From Flavobacterium sp. NG2 (GTDB lineage: Bacteria > Bacteroidota > Bacteroidia > Flavobacteriales > Flavobacteriaceae), in NCBI RefSeq assembly GCF_034119845.1, contig NZ_CP139420.1, positions 598,001 through 662,000 on the forward strand: 64,000 bases of DNA, read 5' to 3'. Below, piece after piece: positions 1 through 9,696 of this stretch. Below the pieces are notes generated by a model. The model did no database searches. It worked only from the letters and a program-made list of their open reading frames with translations, and was not told the DNA's origin. Each line of letters begins with the position of its first letter. Positions within the stretch are counted from its first letter, which is position 1. Made by a program: the position numbers and the translations under genes.

Positions 1-322
1 TATATTCCTTAATCGATTTTAAAGACTGAGCATATCGATAGTAACATTCTGGAACTACAATAGGATTCAATTCAAAAAGCTCCGTGTATCGCTTAGCAGC
101 ATTTTCTAAATCACCGTTAAAGTAATAAGCGTTGGCTAATTTCAACAAGATGTCTTTTGACTTGTATCCTTTTTCATACATACGCTCATAGGTTTTTATG
201 GCGTCTATATAAGCATATCGATCGTACTCTTTATCAGCTTTGATTTCTATAAGACTATTTTGTGCGGATAGTTGTATTGTGACTAAACTCAATAACAATA
301 CTATTATGTAATTCTTTTTCAT
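1..322 (-). CDS. OmpA-like TPR/PD40 protein, N-terminal part (cut by left edge)
   Basis: The minus-strand frame opens with ATG at 322 and stays open to base 1, so the 3' part lies outside the window. It begins with a signal peptide ending LSAQ. The roughly 100 visible residues are TPR-like (ANAYYFNGDLENAAKRYTEL) and match, almost position by position, the N-terminus of the complete 640-aa protein encoded at 11943-13865. That protein has TPR repeats, a PD40 propeller and a C-terminal OmpA peptidoglycan-binding domain. The start lies 10 bp after the stop of the PorP/SprF gene, so it is the third gene of the adhesin operon. The usual role of such proteins is to tie an outer-membrane PorP/SprF complex to peptidoglycan. 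That role, and the presence of the unseen OmpA part, are inferred from the paralogue. Confidence 0.85.
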   Translation of the reverse strand, partial: MKKNYIIVLLLSLVTIQLSAQNSLIEIKADKEYDRYAYIDAIKTYERMYEKGYKSKDILLKLANAYYFNGDLENAAKRYTELFELNPIVVPECYYRYAQSLKSIKEY

Positions 323-332
323 ATGCTGTTTT

Positions 333-1247
333 TTAGAAAAATCTTGGTGTTACTATTTTATTTTGAATTTTAAACAAATCAAATCGCAAAAATATCTCAT
401 GTGAACCTGAATTATAATGAGATAATTTTGTCGTTTCAAAATCATAACCATAGCCAACAAAAAGTCCATTATTTACTTGAATTCCTGCCATAGCTGATGC
501 TGCAGCATCCCATCTCCAAGCTAGACCAAGGGTAAACTTATCTTGCAACAAAACATTAGCAGATAAATCTACTTGCAAAGGTGCTCCTGACACCATTTTA
601 GTTAAAAAGGCAGGTTTGAATTTGACAGTTGGACTAAATTCAAACACATACCCTCCTATTAAATAATAATGCAAACGCTGGCCTACTGCCGCAGAAGTGT
701 TATCATCAAAATGTCGAACCTCTAAAAAGTTAGGAACAGAAAATCCAACATACATTTTATCAGTATGATAATAGATTCCCGCGCCAAAATTGGGAGAAAA
801 AACATTGTCAATATTATTCTGAAATTTTGGATCGTTTAAATCATATCTGTTTAATTTAGTAAAATCTACATTTAGTAAGTCAGCAGTTGCTTTTAAACCA
901 AATGAAAGTTTGCCTGTTTCAGAAGTTGGGACAGTATAAGACACATCCGCTGAAATACTGTTCTGATCAGAAGCTCCAATTTTGTCATTTACAAACGATA
1001 ATCCTATTCCAAGTCGTGAATTTTCGATAGGTGAATTTATCGAGACTGCATTAGTAACAGGAGCCCCATCTAACCCTACCCATTGGGTTCTATGTAAGCC
1101 AAATATACTTGTTACCCCACGGCTACCTGCATAAGCAGGATTTATATTGATTGTATTATACATATAATGCGTGTACTGCGCTTGTTGCTGAGCAAAACCT
1201 GACACCATTACTAACAATAGAAGAATTATTATTGAATTTGCTTTCAT
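333..1247 (-). CDS. PorP/SprF family type IX secretion membrane protein
   Basis: A 304-aa protein with a signal peptide ending SGFAQ. It has the family landmarks: YTHYMYNT and NPAYAG near the N-terminus, HRTQWVGLDGAP, and a C-terminal strand ending PRFF. PorP/SprF proteins form outer-membrane beta-barrels. In Flavobacterium they help secrete, or hold at the surface, T9SS cargo carrying type B sorting domains, usually the adhesin encoded next to them. Here the gene lies 50 bp downstream of a giant type B adhesin and 10 bp upstream of an OmpA-like protein, which matches that role. It is clearly homologous along its whole length to the second PorP/SprF at 13877-14803 but much diverged, so each copy probably serves its own adhesin (inference). 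Confidence 0.93.
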   Translation of the reverse strand: MKANSIIILLLLVMVSGFAQQQAQYTHYMYNTININPAYAGSRGVTSIFGLHRTQWVGLDGAPVTNAVSINSPIENSRLGIGLSFVNDKIGASDQNSISADVSYTVPTSETGKLSFGLKATADLLNVDFTKLNRYDLNDPKFQNNIDNVFSPNFGAGIYYHTDKMYVGFSVPNFLEVRHFDDNTSAAVGQRLHYYLIGGYVFEFSPTVKFKPAFLTKMVSGAPLQVDLSANVLLQDKFTLGLAWRWDAAASAMAGIQVNNGLFVGYGYDFETTKLSHYNSGSHEIFLRFDLFKIQNKIVTPRFF

Positions 1248-1297
1248 ACTATTTTTTTTAAATTATTCTAATAGAACCTTTTTTAAACCGGCTACTT

Positions 1298-4200
1298 TTA
1301 CTCATTGATTAACTCCAAGTAACCTGATTTATTAAATCCATTATTATTCTTGTCTACATACTTAATAGCGTAAAAATAGGTTCCGCTTGGTAATCCATCT
1401 GACTGACTTACGGTCACCCTTCCTTCTGATTTTCCACGGAAGGCTCTTGTGTCATTATCATATCCCTGAACTTCAAATACTTTAACTCCCCATCGATCAA
1501 ATATTTGGACCGTATTATCTGGATAACAGTCTATACCTTGAATTCTGAAAAAGTCATTTAAGCCATCTCCATCAGGTGAAACCGCATTAAATACTTTAAC
1601 ATCACATCCCTTCACTCCCAATACTGTTGGATCGTCTTCAAATGGACTCGTATCATCTGACATATCTTGTACAATTATACCCAAAGGACTTGTACCAAAT
1701 ACTTTTGATTGATTCATCGAAAACCCTTGAATAATATCATTTTGAGTGATATTATATACCGCTGAAAAAGTTGTTTTATCAGTTGCTCCAATTGGAAGAT
1801 TTATTGCCCCATCAGCAATTCCGTGACCTAAAACTTCATCTTGAACCCATACATTGGTAAGTGGTACATTACCGATATTCATTACGGTATAAGTATATCT
1901 AATGGTTTCCCCTATTTGTGCCTGACCATCTCCATTCGTATCTTCAAATACTCCTGTCATCATCAATGCAATTTTTGGAGATTGAGGCACTGCTGTTATT
2001 GTGCACATTGAACAAGTAGGATAGATTGGGAAAGCACTATTAATTGTTGGGTCTGTCGAAGTATTGCTAATTAGAGCTCCATTTGAAGCAAATGCATTTA
2101 CTTCAGCCAAATTATAAACATAGCCTTTATTAATATCGTCTTGTGTAATAAAGTATTCTGCTGTGAATCCTGTATTATTTGAAACACCAACCCCTAAAGT
2201 CGGAATCATTACACCTTGAACACTAACTTTTGTATCAGTCACTATCACATTTGTCAATACAGTATTTCCTGTGTTTTTAACTTCGAAAACATATTTAATC
2301 TTGTCTCCAACACTTGCAATACCATCAGCATTTGTATCTTCATACGCTCCATCTTTAGTTAAGCTAATCGACGGTGTTTGTATTAATTTAGTAATTGTAG
2401 GGTCATCAGTTGTGACTGTAGTACCTGAAACATCACTAACCTCATTCCCTTCTGGATTTTTCCCTACAGCTAAAGCTGAATTCACAACTTGACCTGCATT
2501 AATATCCAATTGTTTAATTAAATAAGTTCCTACAATAGAATTATTAGTTGCACCTGGAGCAAGAATTGCTATTTCACTAATAGGAAGAATCAAGTCTGTT
2601 AAAGGATCTGTTATTTTGATATCTTTAATAATTGTATTTCCTGTATTAGTCACTGAGAAAGTATAAACAATAGACTGACCTACTGCTACATTAGCTGGAA
2701 GAACTGCTGTTTTAACTAATGCAATACTTGACTTTTGAGGTAAATTAGTTTCTGTGCTATCATCATTATCTATTGAAGTCCCAGAAGTATCCTCTACATT
2801 ATTTCCTTGTGGATCTTGTCCTTTAGCAATGGCGGTATTTATTACTTTTCCAGCATCAATATCCGCTTGAGTAACTTCATACTCTTTTGTAATTACACCT
2901 TCATCTAATGGTAACAATGTACTTGGTACAATTCCTAAATCAGTAACTTCTAATTTAGCATCGTTAATCACAATATTACTTACCGTTACATTCCCGGTAT
3001 TGGTTACTGTAAATGTATATGTGATAGTATCCCCTACTTTCGCTTTAGTAACATCACCGTTATACACTCCTGTTTTAACAAAAGCTATTTTGTTTGTTTG
3101 TGGTAAATCAGTCACTGTGCTATCATCAGTATCCACTGTTGTACCTGAAATATCTTGTACTTCGATACCTTGTGGATCTTTTCCTTTGGCAATAGCTGTA
3201 TTTGTAACTTTTCCAGCATCGATATCGGCTTGAGTAACGAAATAATCTTGTGTGATTACACCAAACTCTAATGGTTTCAAAGTGCTTGGTACAATAGGCA
3301 AATCAGTTACTCCCAGCTTGGCATCATTAATAATGATATCCATAACCGTTAGATTACCTGTATTGGTTACTGTAAAAGTATAAGTAATCTTATCACCTAC
3401 TTTTGCTTTAGTAACATCACCGTTATATACTCCTGTTTTTACAAAAGCTAATTTCCCTTCTTGCGGTAAAGTAGTTATGGTGCTGTCGTCATTATCAATT
3501 GTAGTTCCTGAAGTATCCTGAACATCATTACCTAATAAATCTTGACCTTTGGCGATGGCAGTATTGGTTACCTTTCCTGCATCGATATCTTCTTGAGTTA
3601 CAACATAATCTTTCGTGATCATACCAAATTCTAATGGAACTAAATTACTTGGCACTATTGCTAAATCAGTTACTCCTAATTTAGTATCGTTTATGCGTAC
3701 ATTATTTACCGTTAGATTACCAGTATTAGTCACTGTAAATGTATATTTGATTACATCGCCAACTTTAGCTTTGGTAACATCACCCATATAGTCTCCTGTT
3801 TTCACAAAAGCCAAAGCTCCTTTTTGTGGTAAATTTGTAACTGTACTATCATCATTATCTATAGTTGTTCCTGAAGTATCTTGAACATTATTTCCTTCTA
3901 GATCTTGTCCTCTTGCAATAGCGCTGTTGGTTACTTTTCCAGCATCAATATCTGCTTGAGTCACAATATAATCTCTAGTCATTATTCCAAATTCAGTTGG
4001 TGCTAAAGTACTTGGCACTAATGCTACATCAGTCAATCCTAATTTTGAATCATTAATAAGAATATTGTTTACAGTTACATTCCCTGTGTTTGTAATAGTG
4101 AAAGTATATGTAATCTTATCTCCTACTTTTGCTTTTGCAGCATCACCATTATAAACCCCTTCTTTTAAGAACACTAATTTTCCTGCTGTCGGCAAATTGG

Positions 4201-7200
4201 TTACTGTACTGATATTATTATTAACAGCAGTACCAGAAATGTCCTGAACATCATTACCTAATAAATCCTGTCCTTTTGCAATGGCGGTATTTGTTACCTT
4301 ACCTGAATCAATATCCAACTGAGTGACTGTATAATCTTGAGTTACAACTCCAACTTCCAAAGGGCCTAATGTACTTGGCACTATTGCCAAATTTGTGACT
4401 CCTAGTTTAGCATCATTAATCAAAATATTATTTACAGTTACATTTCCTGTATTGGTTACTGTAAATGTATAAGTTATTTTATCGCCTACTACTGCTTTGG
4501 TTGGAGCTCCTTTATAGTCTCCTGTTTTCACAAAAGCTAAAGCTCCCATTTGAGGTAAAGTTGTTATGGTACTATCATCATTATCAACTGTAGTACCAGA
4601 AATATCTTGAACATCATTATCTTGTGGATCTTTTCCTTTGGCAATAGCTGTATTCGTAACTTTTCCTGCATCGATATCTGCTTGAGTCACGACATAATCT
4701 TGTGTGATTACACCAAATTCTAATGGTTTCAAAGTGTTTGGTACAATAGACAAATCCGTTACTCCCAGCTTGGCATCGTTAATAACGATATCCTTTACCG
4801 TTTGATTTCCTGTATTGGTCACTGTAAAAGTATAAGTAACCTTATCTCCTACTTTGGCTTTAGTAACATCACCGTTATATACTCCTGTTTTAACAAAAGC
4901 TATTTTCCCTATTTGCGGTAAAGTAGTTACGGTGATGTCGTCATTATCAATTGTAGTTCCTGAAGTATCCTGAACATCATTTCCTAATAAATCTTGCCCT
5001 TTGGCGATGGCAGTATTGGTTACCTTCCCTGCATCGATATCTTCTTGAGTTACAATATAATCTAGAGTTGCTATTCCTACTCCCAATGGCGCTAAAGTAA
5101 TTGGCACTAGAGGTAAATCAGTTACTCCTAATTTTGTGTCATTAATTAAAATATTGGCTACTGTAACATTTCCTGTATTGGTCACCGTAAAAGTATAAGT
5201 GATTTTATCTCCTACTTTAGCTTTGGCAACATCACCGTTATACACTCCTGTTTTAACAAAAGCTATTTTGCTTGTTTGTGGTAAATCAGTCACTGTGCTA
5301 TCATCAGTATCCACTGTTGTACCTGAAATATCTTGTACTTCGATACCTTGTGGATCTTTTCCTTTTGCAATGGCAGTATTCGTTACATTTCCTGCATCAA
5401 TATCTGCTTGGGTAACTGCATAATCGTAAGTTATTATTCCATCTTGAAGTGGAGCTAAAGTACTTGGTACAACAGCTACATTATTAACACCTAGTTTGGC
5501 ATCCATAATACCTATAGCACTTAAAGTAACATTTCCAGTATTGGTAATCGTAAAAGTATAAGTTATAATATCTCCTACTTTAGCTTTAGTAACATCTCCC
5601 TTATAAACAGCTTCTTTTAAAAAACTTAATTTTCCTAATTGTGGTAAGTTTGTTACAGTACTGTCATCATTATCTATAGCTGTACCCGAAGTATCTTGAA
5701 CTGTATTCCCTAATGAATCTTGACCTTTGGCAATTGCCGTATTCGTTACTTTTCCAGCATCAATATCAGCCTGAGTTAGCACATAATCTTTAGTAATTAC
5801 TCCAACACCCAGAGGTAATAAATTACTTGGGACAGTAGGTAAATTAGTCATTCCTAATTTAGCATCATTAATAAGGATATTATTAACCGTTACATTTCCT
5901 GTATTTGTCACCGTGAAAGTATAAGTGATTATATCACCTACTTTTGCCTTGGTCGGGTCTCCTTTATATAGTCCTTCTTTAACAAAAGCTAATTTTGGGG
6001 TCTGAGGTAAGTTCGTAACCGTGCTAATATCATTATCGATTGTTGTTCCTGAAATATCTTGAACCGTATTTCCATCAGGATCTTCTCCTTTTGCTATAGC
6101 AGAATTAGTTACTTTTCCAGCGTTAACATCGTCCTGAGTTACGATATAATCTTTTGTAATTACTCCAACTCCTAGTGGCGCTAAAGTATTTGGAACAATC
6201 GCTAAATTGGTCACGCCTAATTTAGCGTCATTAACTACTATATCCTCTACAGATACATTTCCAGTATTGGTGACTGTAAAAGTATAAGTTATAATATCTC
6301 CTGCTTTAGCTTTAGTAACATCACCATTATAAACTCCTGTTTTAACAAATACGATTTTCCCCGCTGTAGGTAAATCAGTTACTGTATTTGTATCATTATC
6401 AACTGTGGTTCCTGAGATATCTTGAACATCATTCCCTAAAGTATCTTGACCTTTAGCAATAGCCGTATTCGTTACCTTTCCTGAATCAATGTCCCCTTGC
6501 GTTACTACATAATCTTGAGTAATTACACCAACACCTAAAGGAGCTAAAGAGCTTGGTACTATTGCTAAATCAGTTACTCCCAATTTAGCATCATTAATTA
6601 ATACATTCTCTACAGTTACATTTCCTGTATTGGTTACTGTAAACGTATAAGTAATTACATCTCCTATCTTCGCTTTAGTTGGATCGCCATTATAAACTCC
6701 TGTTTTAACAAATCCTAATTTTGGTGTTTGTATCAACGGAGTTGCTGTACAAGTAAGACAAGTTGGAATCACTGGACAAGTTGCACATGGCGTTGGATCA
6801 GTTGATGTCGCTGTCACATCCATTCCTACAGGAGGTGTTCCTGTTGCTGTGGCTAAATTATAAACCACACCCGCATCAATATCAGCTTGTGATATTAAAT
6901 ATTCAGCTGTAAACGCAGTTGTATTATTTTCACCTGCTGCCAATGATGGAATTGCAGTACCTGAAACAGTCGCATTATCATCAGTGACGGTAACATTTGT
7001 CAAGGTTTCAAAACCTGTGTTTTTAATATCAAAAGTATATACAATTTTATCTCCTACATTTACAATACTATCCAAGTTGGCATCTACATATATTCCTTCT
7101 TTAGTAATCGAAATAGAAGATGAATTACACTGCAATGCACTGCCTGAACCTCCATCACTATTGGCAGTATTTACAAAAGCACCATAGACATTGATAGAAT

Positions 7201-9346
7201 TTATTACACTTGCGATTGAATTTACTGTTAGTCTAATTTCGTCAAATTCTAATGAAGCTTGAAATCCTACATTATAAGTTCCTGGACCTGTCCCTAAAAC
7301 AGGAATTCCTAAAAGTCCCAAATCAAGTATATCACCAGCAGATTTCAATTCTTGCAAAACACCATTATTATAGGTAGCAATAGATAATCCTTGAAAAAGA
7401 TTTACTTGAGCTAAAGTATTCAAGTCTTTAATTCTGAATCCAGCATAAGTTCCTTGCGGATACGTATACAATTGATCTTTTACAGCAACAGAACCTGAAC
7501 CAAGTACTCCTGCAACAATACTAATATTAGCAAAATCAGTTGTATCAGCTGTTAATAAATTATTAGTGTTATTAATGGCACATGCCACACAAGCAACTCC
7601 ATCAATACCTGTGTTATCACCGTTTATTGTCACTGGAAAATCTGGGGTAGACCAATCATAGGTTTTATTACATTCTACAATTGGCTCACAAAACTTTTGA
7701 AAAACTGCATTATAAACCTTAACCGTTCCTAAGTTCACAGAAACTAAATTTGTCAAGGTAATTTGTACTTCGTCAAATGCTTTTGTGGAAACAAAACCAA
7801 TTGTTTGTTTACTGGTTCCAACTAATAAATTAGTATCTACTGAAATCAAAGGACCATTACCTGATTTAGATTCTTGTAACACCCCATTTAGATATGTTTT
7901 GATTCGTATAGCATCAAATGCATTTACAGCAAGTAATGAAGGATTTTCGATTGTATAACCTGCAAAAGTTCCGATTGGATAATCGGTAATTTGATCTTTT
8001 ACAGAAAGACTTCCACTTGTCCCTACTCCAGCAGTCAAATTAACAGTAGCAAAATTGGAACTGTCTTGGTCAATTAAATTATCCTGATTACTCACACTGC
8101 ATAAGACACAGGCAATTCCGTCAATACCTGTATTTTCACCATTAATAAATACTGGATATTCAGGTACCGAAACCGCTGTTTGTGTATTACAAGCTAAAGC
8201 GGGACCAGCACAAAATTTCTCATAAATAGCCCCATATACTTTAGTTGTACCTAAATTAATCCCTACAGTCTGATTTACAGTTATCTTTACTTCATCAAAT
8301 GACTTAGTACTCACAAAACCTAATTTATAACGACCGTTTGAACTGAGTAAAGTCCCATTTACAACTAAATTATTCCCTGAAAATTGTTCTCTAAAGACTC
8401 CATTCAAATAAGTTGAAATCACCATATTGCCAAGGGCAGAGACACTAACTAAATTTGAATTCTCAATTTCGAAACCCGCATAAGTACCTGATGGATAATC
8501 AGTAATTTGATCTTTGACAGCAATACTTCCAGAGGCCAACAACCCAACAGTTAAATTAATCGTTGCAAAATCTGTCGTACTAGAACTAATTACATTATCT
8601 ACATTACCAATACTACCAACACTAATACCTGACATTCCCGTATTTGCATGATCAATTATAACAGGATATGTTGGCAAACTTAATGTAGTTGCCACATTAC
8701 AATCTAATGCAGGTCCAGCACAATATTCTCTTAATACTGCATGATAAATTTTTGTAGAATTTAGTAAATTAACCACACCACTTAATACGATTTCAATGGT
8801 GTCAAAGGATTGATTTGTATTGAAACCTATAATATAATCACCAGATCCTGGCAATAAATCAAGACTCAATAATGATGCTCCCGAAAATGTTTCTTTGAGT
8901 GTCGTACCACTATAGGTATTTATCGAAATTCCATTTAGTAAACTCAAAGAAAGTAACCCATTACCAATGCCTATTTTAAATCCGGCAAAAGAACCAGCTA
9001 TGTAGGTTGTATTACTATCCTTTACTCTTAATTTATGCAATACACCAGCACTAACTCCAAAATTAGCAGTAGCATAATTAGTCAAATCAGCATCAATTAA
9101 ATTTGCTTCATTTGATATACCACACCCTAGCAATCCTGTACATACACCTGTAGAGGACTTACTTACTGTCAATCCATCATAATTATCAGAAATAAACGGA
9201 CTAGGTGTTTCAATATTACATTGCCCAAATGAATTTGCAGACATCAAAACAACACCTAAGAAAAATACAATTTTATTGAATCTTATTCTAGAGCTAATGT
9301 TTTCAATAAAATTTTCAATTAATGATTCAGGGTAAAATTTTCTCAT
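1298..9346 (-). CDS. Giant T9SS type B adhesin with DUF11 repeats (2682 aa)
   Basis: The N-terminus has an unusually long signal sequence: about 20 polar residues before the hydrophobic stretch FFLGVVLMSANSFGQ. Residues about 45-735 contain four copies of a domain of about 175 aa, recognisable by VKDQITDYPxGTYAGF. Fifteen DUF11-type beta-sandwich domains follow (TYTFTVTNTGN, then TQADIDAGKVTNTAIAKG). Numbers 2-12 (residues about 872-2203) are near-identical 121-aa units, while 1 and 13-15 are diverged. The last roughly 88 residues are the gliding-motility-associated type B sorting domain (AVSPDGDGLNDFF, QIFDRWGVKVFE, SGTYFYAIKY). It should be exported by T9SS and displayed on the surface as a long stalk, probably for adhesion or gliding; the ligand is unknown. 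The gene heads an operon with porP/sprF and an OmpA-like gene. The linker after the first DUF11 carries four cysteines. Confidence 0.9.
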   Translation of the reverse strand: MRKFYPESLIENFIENISSRIRFNKIVFFLGVVLMSANSFGQCNIETPSPFISDNYDGLTVSKSSTGVCTGLLGCGISNEANLIDADLTNYATANFGVSAGVLHKLRVKDSNTTYIAGSFAGFKIGIGNGLLSLSLLNGISINTYSGTTLKETFSGASLLSLDLLPGSGDYIIGFNTNQSFDTIEIVLSGVVNLLNSTKIYHAVLREYCAGPALDCNVATTLSLPTYPVIIDHANTGMSGISVGSIGNVDNVISSSTTDFATINLTVGLLASGSIAVKDQITDYPSGTYAGFEIENSNLVSVSALGNMVISTYLNGVFREQFSGNNLVVNGTLLSSNGRYKLGFVSTKSFDEVKITVNQTVGINLGTTKVYGAIYEKFCAGPALACNTQTAVSVPEYPVFINGENTGIDGIACVLCSVSNQDNLIDQDSSNFATVNLTAGVGTSGSLSVKDQITDYPIGTFAGYTIENPSLLAVNAFDAIRIKTYLNGVLQESKSGNGPLISVDTNLLVGTSKQTIGFVSTKAFDEVQITLTNLVSVNLGTVKVYNAVFQKFCEPIVECNKTYDWSTPDFPVTINGDNTGIDGVACVACAINNTNNLLTADTTDFANISIVAGVLGSGSVAVKDQLYTYPQGTYAGFRIKDLNTLAQVNLFQGLSIATYNNGVLQELKSAGDILDLGLLGIPVLGTGPGTYNVGFQASLEFDEIRLTVNSIASVINSINVYGAFVNTANSDGGSGSALQCNSSSISITKEGIYVDANLDSIVNVGDKIVYTFDIKNTGFETLTNVTVTDDNATVSGTAIPSLAAGENNTTAFTAEYLISQADIDAGVVYNLATATGTPPVGMDVTATSTDPTPCATCPVIPTCLTCTATPLIQTPKLGFVKTGVYNGDPTKAKIGDVITYTFTVTNTGNVTVENVLINDAKLGVTDLAIVPSSLAPLGVGVITQDYVVTQGDIDSGKVTNTAIAKGQDTLGNDVQDISGTTVDNDTNTVTDLPTAGKIVFVKTGVYNGDVTKAKAGDIITYTFTVTNTGNVSVEDIVVNDAKLGVTNLAIVPNTLAPLGVGVITKDYIVTQDDVNAGKVTNSAIAKGEDPDGNTVQDISGTTIDNDISTVTNLPQTPKLAFVKEGLYKGDPTKAKVGDIITYTFTVTNTGNVTVNNILINDAKLGMTNLPTVPSNLLPLGVGVITKDYVLTQADIDAGKVTNTAIAKGQDSLGNTVQDTSGTAIDNDDSTVTNLPQLGKLSFLKEAVYKGDVTKAKVGDIITYTFTITNTGNVTLSAIGIMDAKLGVNNVAVVPSTLAPLQDGIITYDYAVTQADIDAGNVTNTAIAKGKDPQGIEVQDISGTTVDTDDSTVTDLPQTSKIAFVKTGVYNGDVAKAKVGDKITYTFTVTNTGNVTVANILINDTKLGVTDLPLVPITLAPLGVGIATLDYIVTQEDIDAGKVTNTAIAKGQDLLGNDVQDTSGTTIDNDDITVTTLPQIGKIAFVKTGVYNGDVTKAKVGDKVTYTFTVTNTGNQTVKDIVINDAKLGVTDLSIVPNTLKPLEFGVITQDYVVTQADIDAGKVTNTAIAKGKDPQDNDVQDISGTTVDNDDSTITTLPQMGALAFVKTGDYKGAPTKAVVGDKITYTFTVTNTGNVTVNNILINDAKLGVTNLAIVPSTLGPLEVGVVTQDYTVTQLDIDSGKVTNTAIAKGQDLLGNDVQDISGTAVNNNISTVTNLPTAGKLVFLKEGVYNGDAAKAKVGDKITYTFTITNTGNVTVNNILINDSKLGLTDVALVPSTLAPTEFGIMTRDYIVTQADIDAGKVTNSAIARGQDLEGNNVQDTSGTTIDNDDSTVTNLPQKGALAFVKTGDYMGDVTKAKVGDVIKYTFTVTNTGNLTVNNVRINDTKLGVTDLAIVPSNLVPLEFGMITKDYVVTQEDIDAGKVTNTAIAKGQDLLGNDVQDTSGTTIDNDDSTITTLPQEGKLAFVKTGVYNGDVTKAKVGDKITYTFTVTNTGNLTVMDIIINDAKLGVTDLPIVPSTLKPLEFGVITQDYFVTQADIDAGKVTNTAIAKGKDPQGIEVQDISGTTVDTDDSTVTDLPQTNKIAFVKTGVYNGDVTKAKVGDTITYTFTVTNTGNVTVSNIVINDAKLEVTDLGIVPSTLLPLDEGVITKEYEVTQADIDAGKVINTAIAKGQDPQGNNVEDTSGTSIDNDDSTETNLPQKSSIALVKTAVLPANVAVGQSIVYTFSVTNTGNTIIKDIKITDPLTDLILPISEIAILAPGATNNSIVGTYLIKQLDINAGQVVNSALAVGKNPEGNEVSDVSGTTVTTDDPTITKLIQTPSISLTKDGAYEDTNADGIASVGDKIKYVFEVKNTGNTVLTNVIVTDTKVSVQGVMIPTLGVGVSNNTGFTAEYFITQDDINKGYVYNLAEVNAFASNGALISNTSTDPTINSAFPIYPTCSMCTITAVPQSPKIALMMTGVFEDTNGDGQAQIGETIRYTYTVMNIGNVPLTNVWVQDEVLGHGIADGAINLPIGATDKTTFSAVYNITQNDIIQGFSMNQSKVFGTSPLGIIVQDMSDDTSPFEDDPTVLGVKGCDVKVFNAVSPDGDGLNDFFRIQGIDCYPDNTVQIFDRWGVKVFEVQGYDNDTRAFRGKSEGRVTVSQSDGLPSGTYFYAIKYVDKNNNGFNKSGYLELINE
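2737..6732 (-). repeat. Eleven tandem 363-bp repeats coding DUF11 domains
   Basis: Corresponding sites recur every 363 bp, for example 3061, 3424 and 3787. Each unit encodes one 121-residue DUF11 domain of the adhesin. Units differ by scattered substitutions. Such arrays change copy number by recombination and are easily collapsed in short-read assemblies, so the unit count is that of this assembly only. Confidence 0.9.
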
Positions 9347-9696
9347 AATCTATTACTTTAAATTGTGTTTCAGATAGGCAAATACCCTTTTTTTAAACAC
9401 AAAATTTCGTACAGTAATTAGATTACAAAATTGATTTAAGTAGGGGCACAACTATCTATCAAAAACAAAATTACTTTATTCATATACGAACAAACATCAA
9501 AATATCTAAAAATAAACCTACATAACCATAGATTTAATACTATAAAAATTTAATCAAAAAACTACTATTTAATCATATTATTTCCTACAAAACATAAATA
9601 TTAATGTCTTATATTTGTTACAATTCAAGATTCATACGAATAATGAATTTATATCTTTCGTCCATAACAATGTTTGAATTTTCTTAAACATCTAGA
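9347..9696. other. Divergent intergenic region, adhesin operon / two-component genes
   Basis: This AT-rich stretch of 350 bp has no credible coding frame. It separates the minus-strand adhesin operon from the plus-strand histidine kinase gene, so it should hold both promoters. On the minus strand there is a good match at 9466-9493 (listed separately). On the plus strand TATATTTG at 9610-9617 fits the TAnnTTTG -7 element but has no clear TTG upstream. No obvious inverted-repeat operator is visible. Confidence 0.6.
9466..9493 (-). promoter_or_regulatory. Putative promoter of the first adhesin operon
   Basis: Read on the minus strand, TTG (9493-9491), 17 bp, then TAATTTTG (9473-9466) matches the Bacteroidota TTG / TAnnTTTG promoter. 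It would give a leader of about 115 nt before the ATG at 9346. The match is by eye in AT-rich DNA. Confidence 0.45.

Noticed and set aside
2271..7187. Plus-strand open frames opposite the first adhesin gene
   Set aside because: Same reason: antisense shadows of the 363-bp DUF11 repeats.
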